Of a DNA stretch of 5,917 bases, positions 5,378 to 5,917 are shown piece by piece. The notes beneath the pieces are model-generated. The model worked only from the letters and a program-made list of their open reading frames with translations, was not told the origin of the DNA and ran no database searches. This DNA comes from an uncultured Cardiobacterium sp. (GTDB lineage Bacteria; Pseudomonadota; Gammaproteobacteria; Cardiobacteriales; Cardiobacteriaceae): assembly GCF_938028185.1 (NCBI RefSeq), contig NZ_CALJAH010000223.1, positions 1 through 5,917 of the forward strand, in the 5' to 3' direction. Made by a program: the position numbers and the translations under genes. Within the stretch, counting starts at the first letter, position 1. Each line of letters opens with the position of its first letter.

Positions 5378-5440
5378 ATGACCGACCCGAAAAACGCCAA
5401 ATACATCGTCCACGATCCGAATGAAGAGAGGAAATCATGA
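5378..5440 (+). CDS. Very small protein gene (20 codons)
   Basis: A short frame encoding MTDPKNAKYIVHDPNEERKS. It is short but has the marks of a real gene: AGGAG (5367-5371) six bases before the ATG, GC-rich codons like the operon and unlike the AT-rich gene before it, and a stop that overlaps the next ATG in the same ATGA arrangement used throughout the operon. It may be a leader that couples translation into the next gene, a functional micropeptide, or a remnant of a gene whose left part was displaced when the nuclease gene arrived. No homologue is recognised. Confidence 0.5.
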   Translation: MTDPKNAKYIVHDPNEERKS

Positions 5441-5766
5441 GCAAAAAATACATCTTTGAAGGTTACTCGGATGACACCTTCGGAGAATACGGAATCAGCA
5501 ACATAGACCACGACGACAGCGGGGCAGGCTCTATAAGGGGGTTCATCGTGTCGCGCCCCGGCGGTGAAGGAGTACTGATCACCGGCCAATACAACAGGGC
5601 TGGCATGTGGCACATAGGCATGTCTCTGCTGAACGAAGACAAACCGCTGGACAAAGCAGCATGGCAAATCTTCTTTGAACCAAACGAAGAGGCGCCGTAC
5701 TGCAACCGCCTGATCGTAAACACGCCGGACGATGCCTGGATACAACGTATTGCCGACAGCGAATAA
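5437..5766 (+). CDS. Hypothetical acidic protein
   Basis: A 109-residue protein of no recognised family. It has no signal peptide or membrane segment. The N-terminus (about 1-25) is rich in Asp, Tyr and Gly (YIFEGYSDDTFGEYGISNIDHDD), the middle (33-65) reads as beta strands (IRGFIVSRP, GVLITGQYN, MWHIGMSLL) and the end (72-107) mixes aromatic and acidic residues. The start is set by AGAGG a few bases upstream and the ATGA overlap with the 20-codon gene. It returns to the GC-rich composition of the main operon after the AT-rich nuclease gene. A small cytoplasmic early phage protein is the safest description. Confidence 0.75.
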   Translation: MSKKYIFEGYSDDTFGEYGISNIDHDDSGAGSIRGFIVSRPGGEGVLITGQYNRAGMWHIGMSLLNEDKPLDKAAWQIFFEPNEEAPYCNRLIVNTPDDAWIQRIADSE

Positions 5767-5776
5767 TGGAGGAAAC

Positions 5777-5917
5777 ATGAAACTCAAAACACCATACAAG
5801 ACCGAGAAAATACAGCGGTTTACTAAGGAACAACTCATCGCCAAGATAAAGGAACTGCAAGCGTATTTAGCCAAAGAATCGGACGAAGCCAGAGACAAAA
5901 TCGACCAGCACAACCGT
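5777..5917 (+). CDS. Start of a hypothetical charged helical protein, cut by the right edge
   Basis: An open frame of 47 codons from ATG 5777 to the window end, preceded by a strong GGAGG (5768-5772) four bases before the start and separated by 10 bp from the previous stop. The visible part is rich in Lys, Glu, Gln and Asp, with a probable amphipathic or coiled-coil helix from about residue 16 onward (KEQLIAKIKELQAYLAKES). No family can be named from this fragment; its true length is unknown. Confidence 0.65.
   Translation, partial: MKLKTPYKTEKIQRFTKEQLIAKIKELQAYLAKESDEARDKIDQHNR

Noticed and set aside
5314..5913. 199-codon minus-strand frame at the right end
   Set aside because: It runs across the 3' end of the nuclease gene and three plus-strand frames that have good ribosome sites and coupled overlaps; no recognisable protein.

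Overview
The window is part of a phage or prophage early region from a proteobacterial host. The evidence is a lambda-like recombination cassette (Bet annealase, YqaJ/lambda-type exonuclease, single-stranded DNA-binding protein) inside a long, tightly overlapped, plus-strand operon of small genes. Most of it is GC-rich by eye, with Gram-negative style Shine-Dalgarno sites. The SSB resembles the E. coli type. The host cannot be fixed from this sequence; a moderately GC-rich beta- or gammaproteobacterium fits.

Layout. Bases 1-587 hold a two-gene minus-strand operon: a secreted Excalibur-domain protein, then a partial membrane protein with a coiled-coil tail that runs off the left edge. Bases 588-776 are a divergent control region. 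It carries three operator-like palindromes of one design (ACAC-N7-GTGT, two of them ACACT-N5-AGTGT), spaced 42 and 32 bp centre to centre, plus an extra half-site. One palindrome sits between the -35 and -10 of a plausible rightward promoter. By position this resembles lambda OL/PL, the repressor-controlled start of the operon holding the recombination genes. No repressor gene is in the window.

Bases 777-5917 form a single plus-strand operon: a very acidic protein, a one-TM protein with two cysteines, two small related-looking proteins, a long coiled-coil protein in the position lambda gives to Gam, then bet, exo and ssb. After ssb comes an AT-rich gene (36% GC counted over 4801-5340) that looks like a helix-turn-helix plus PD-(D/E)XK nuclease, probably a recent mobile insertion. 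It is followed by a 20-codon gene, a 109-residue unknown and the start of another unknown cut by the right edge.

How the genes fit together. Exo would resect double-stranded ends, Bet would anneal the single strands, SSB would protect and coordinate them, and the coiled-coil protein probably assists. The genes ahead of the cassette sit where phages often keep host-takeover or anti-defence functions. The leftward operon encodes envelope proteins and is a candidate for lysogen-expressed functions. Six junctions use the 4-base ATGA stop/start overlap, which implies strong translational coupling. No terminator, tRNA, CRISPR array or insertion sequence was seen.
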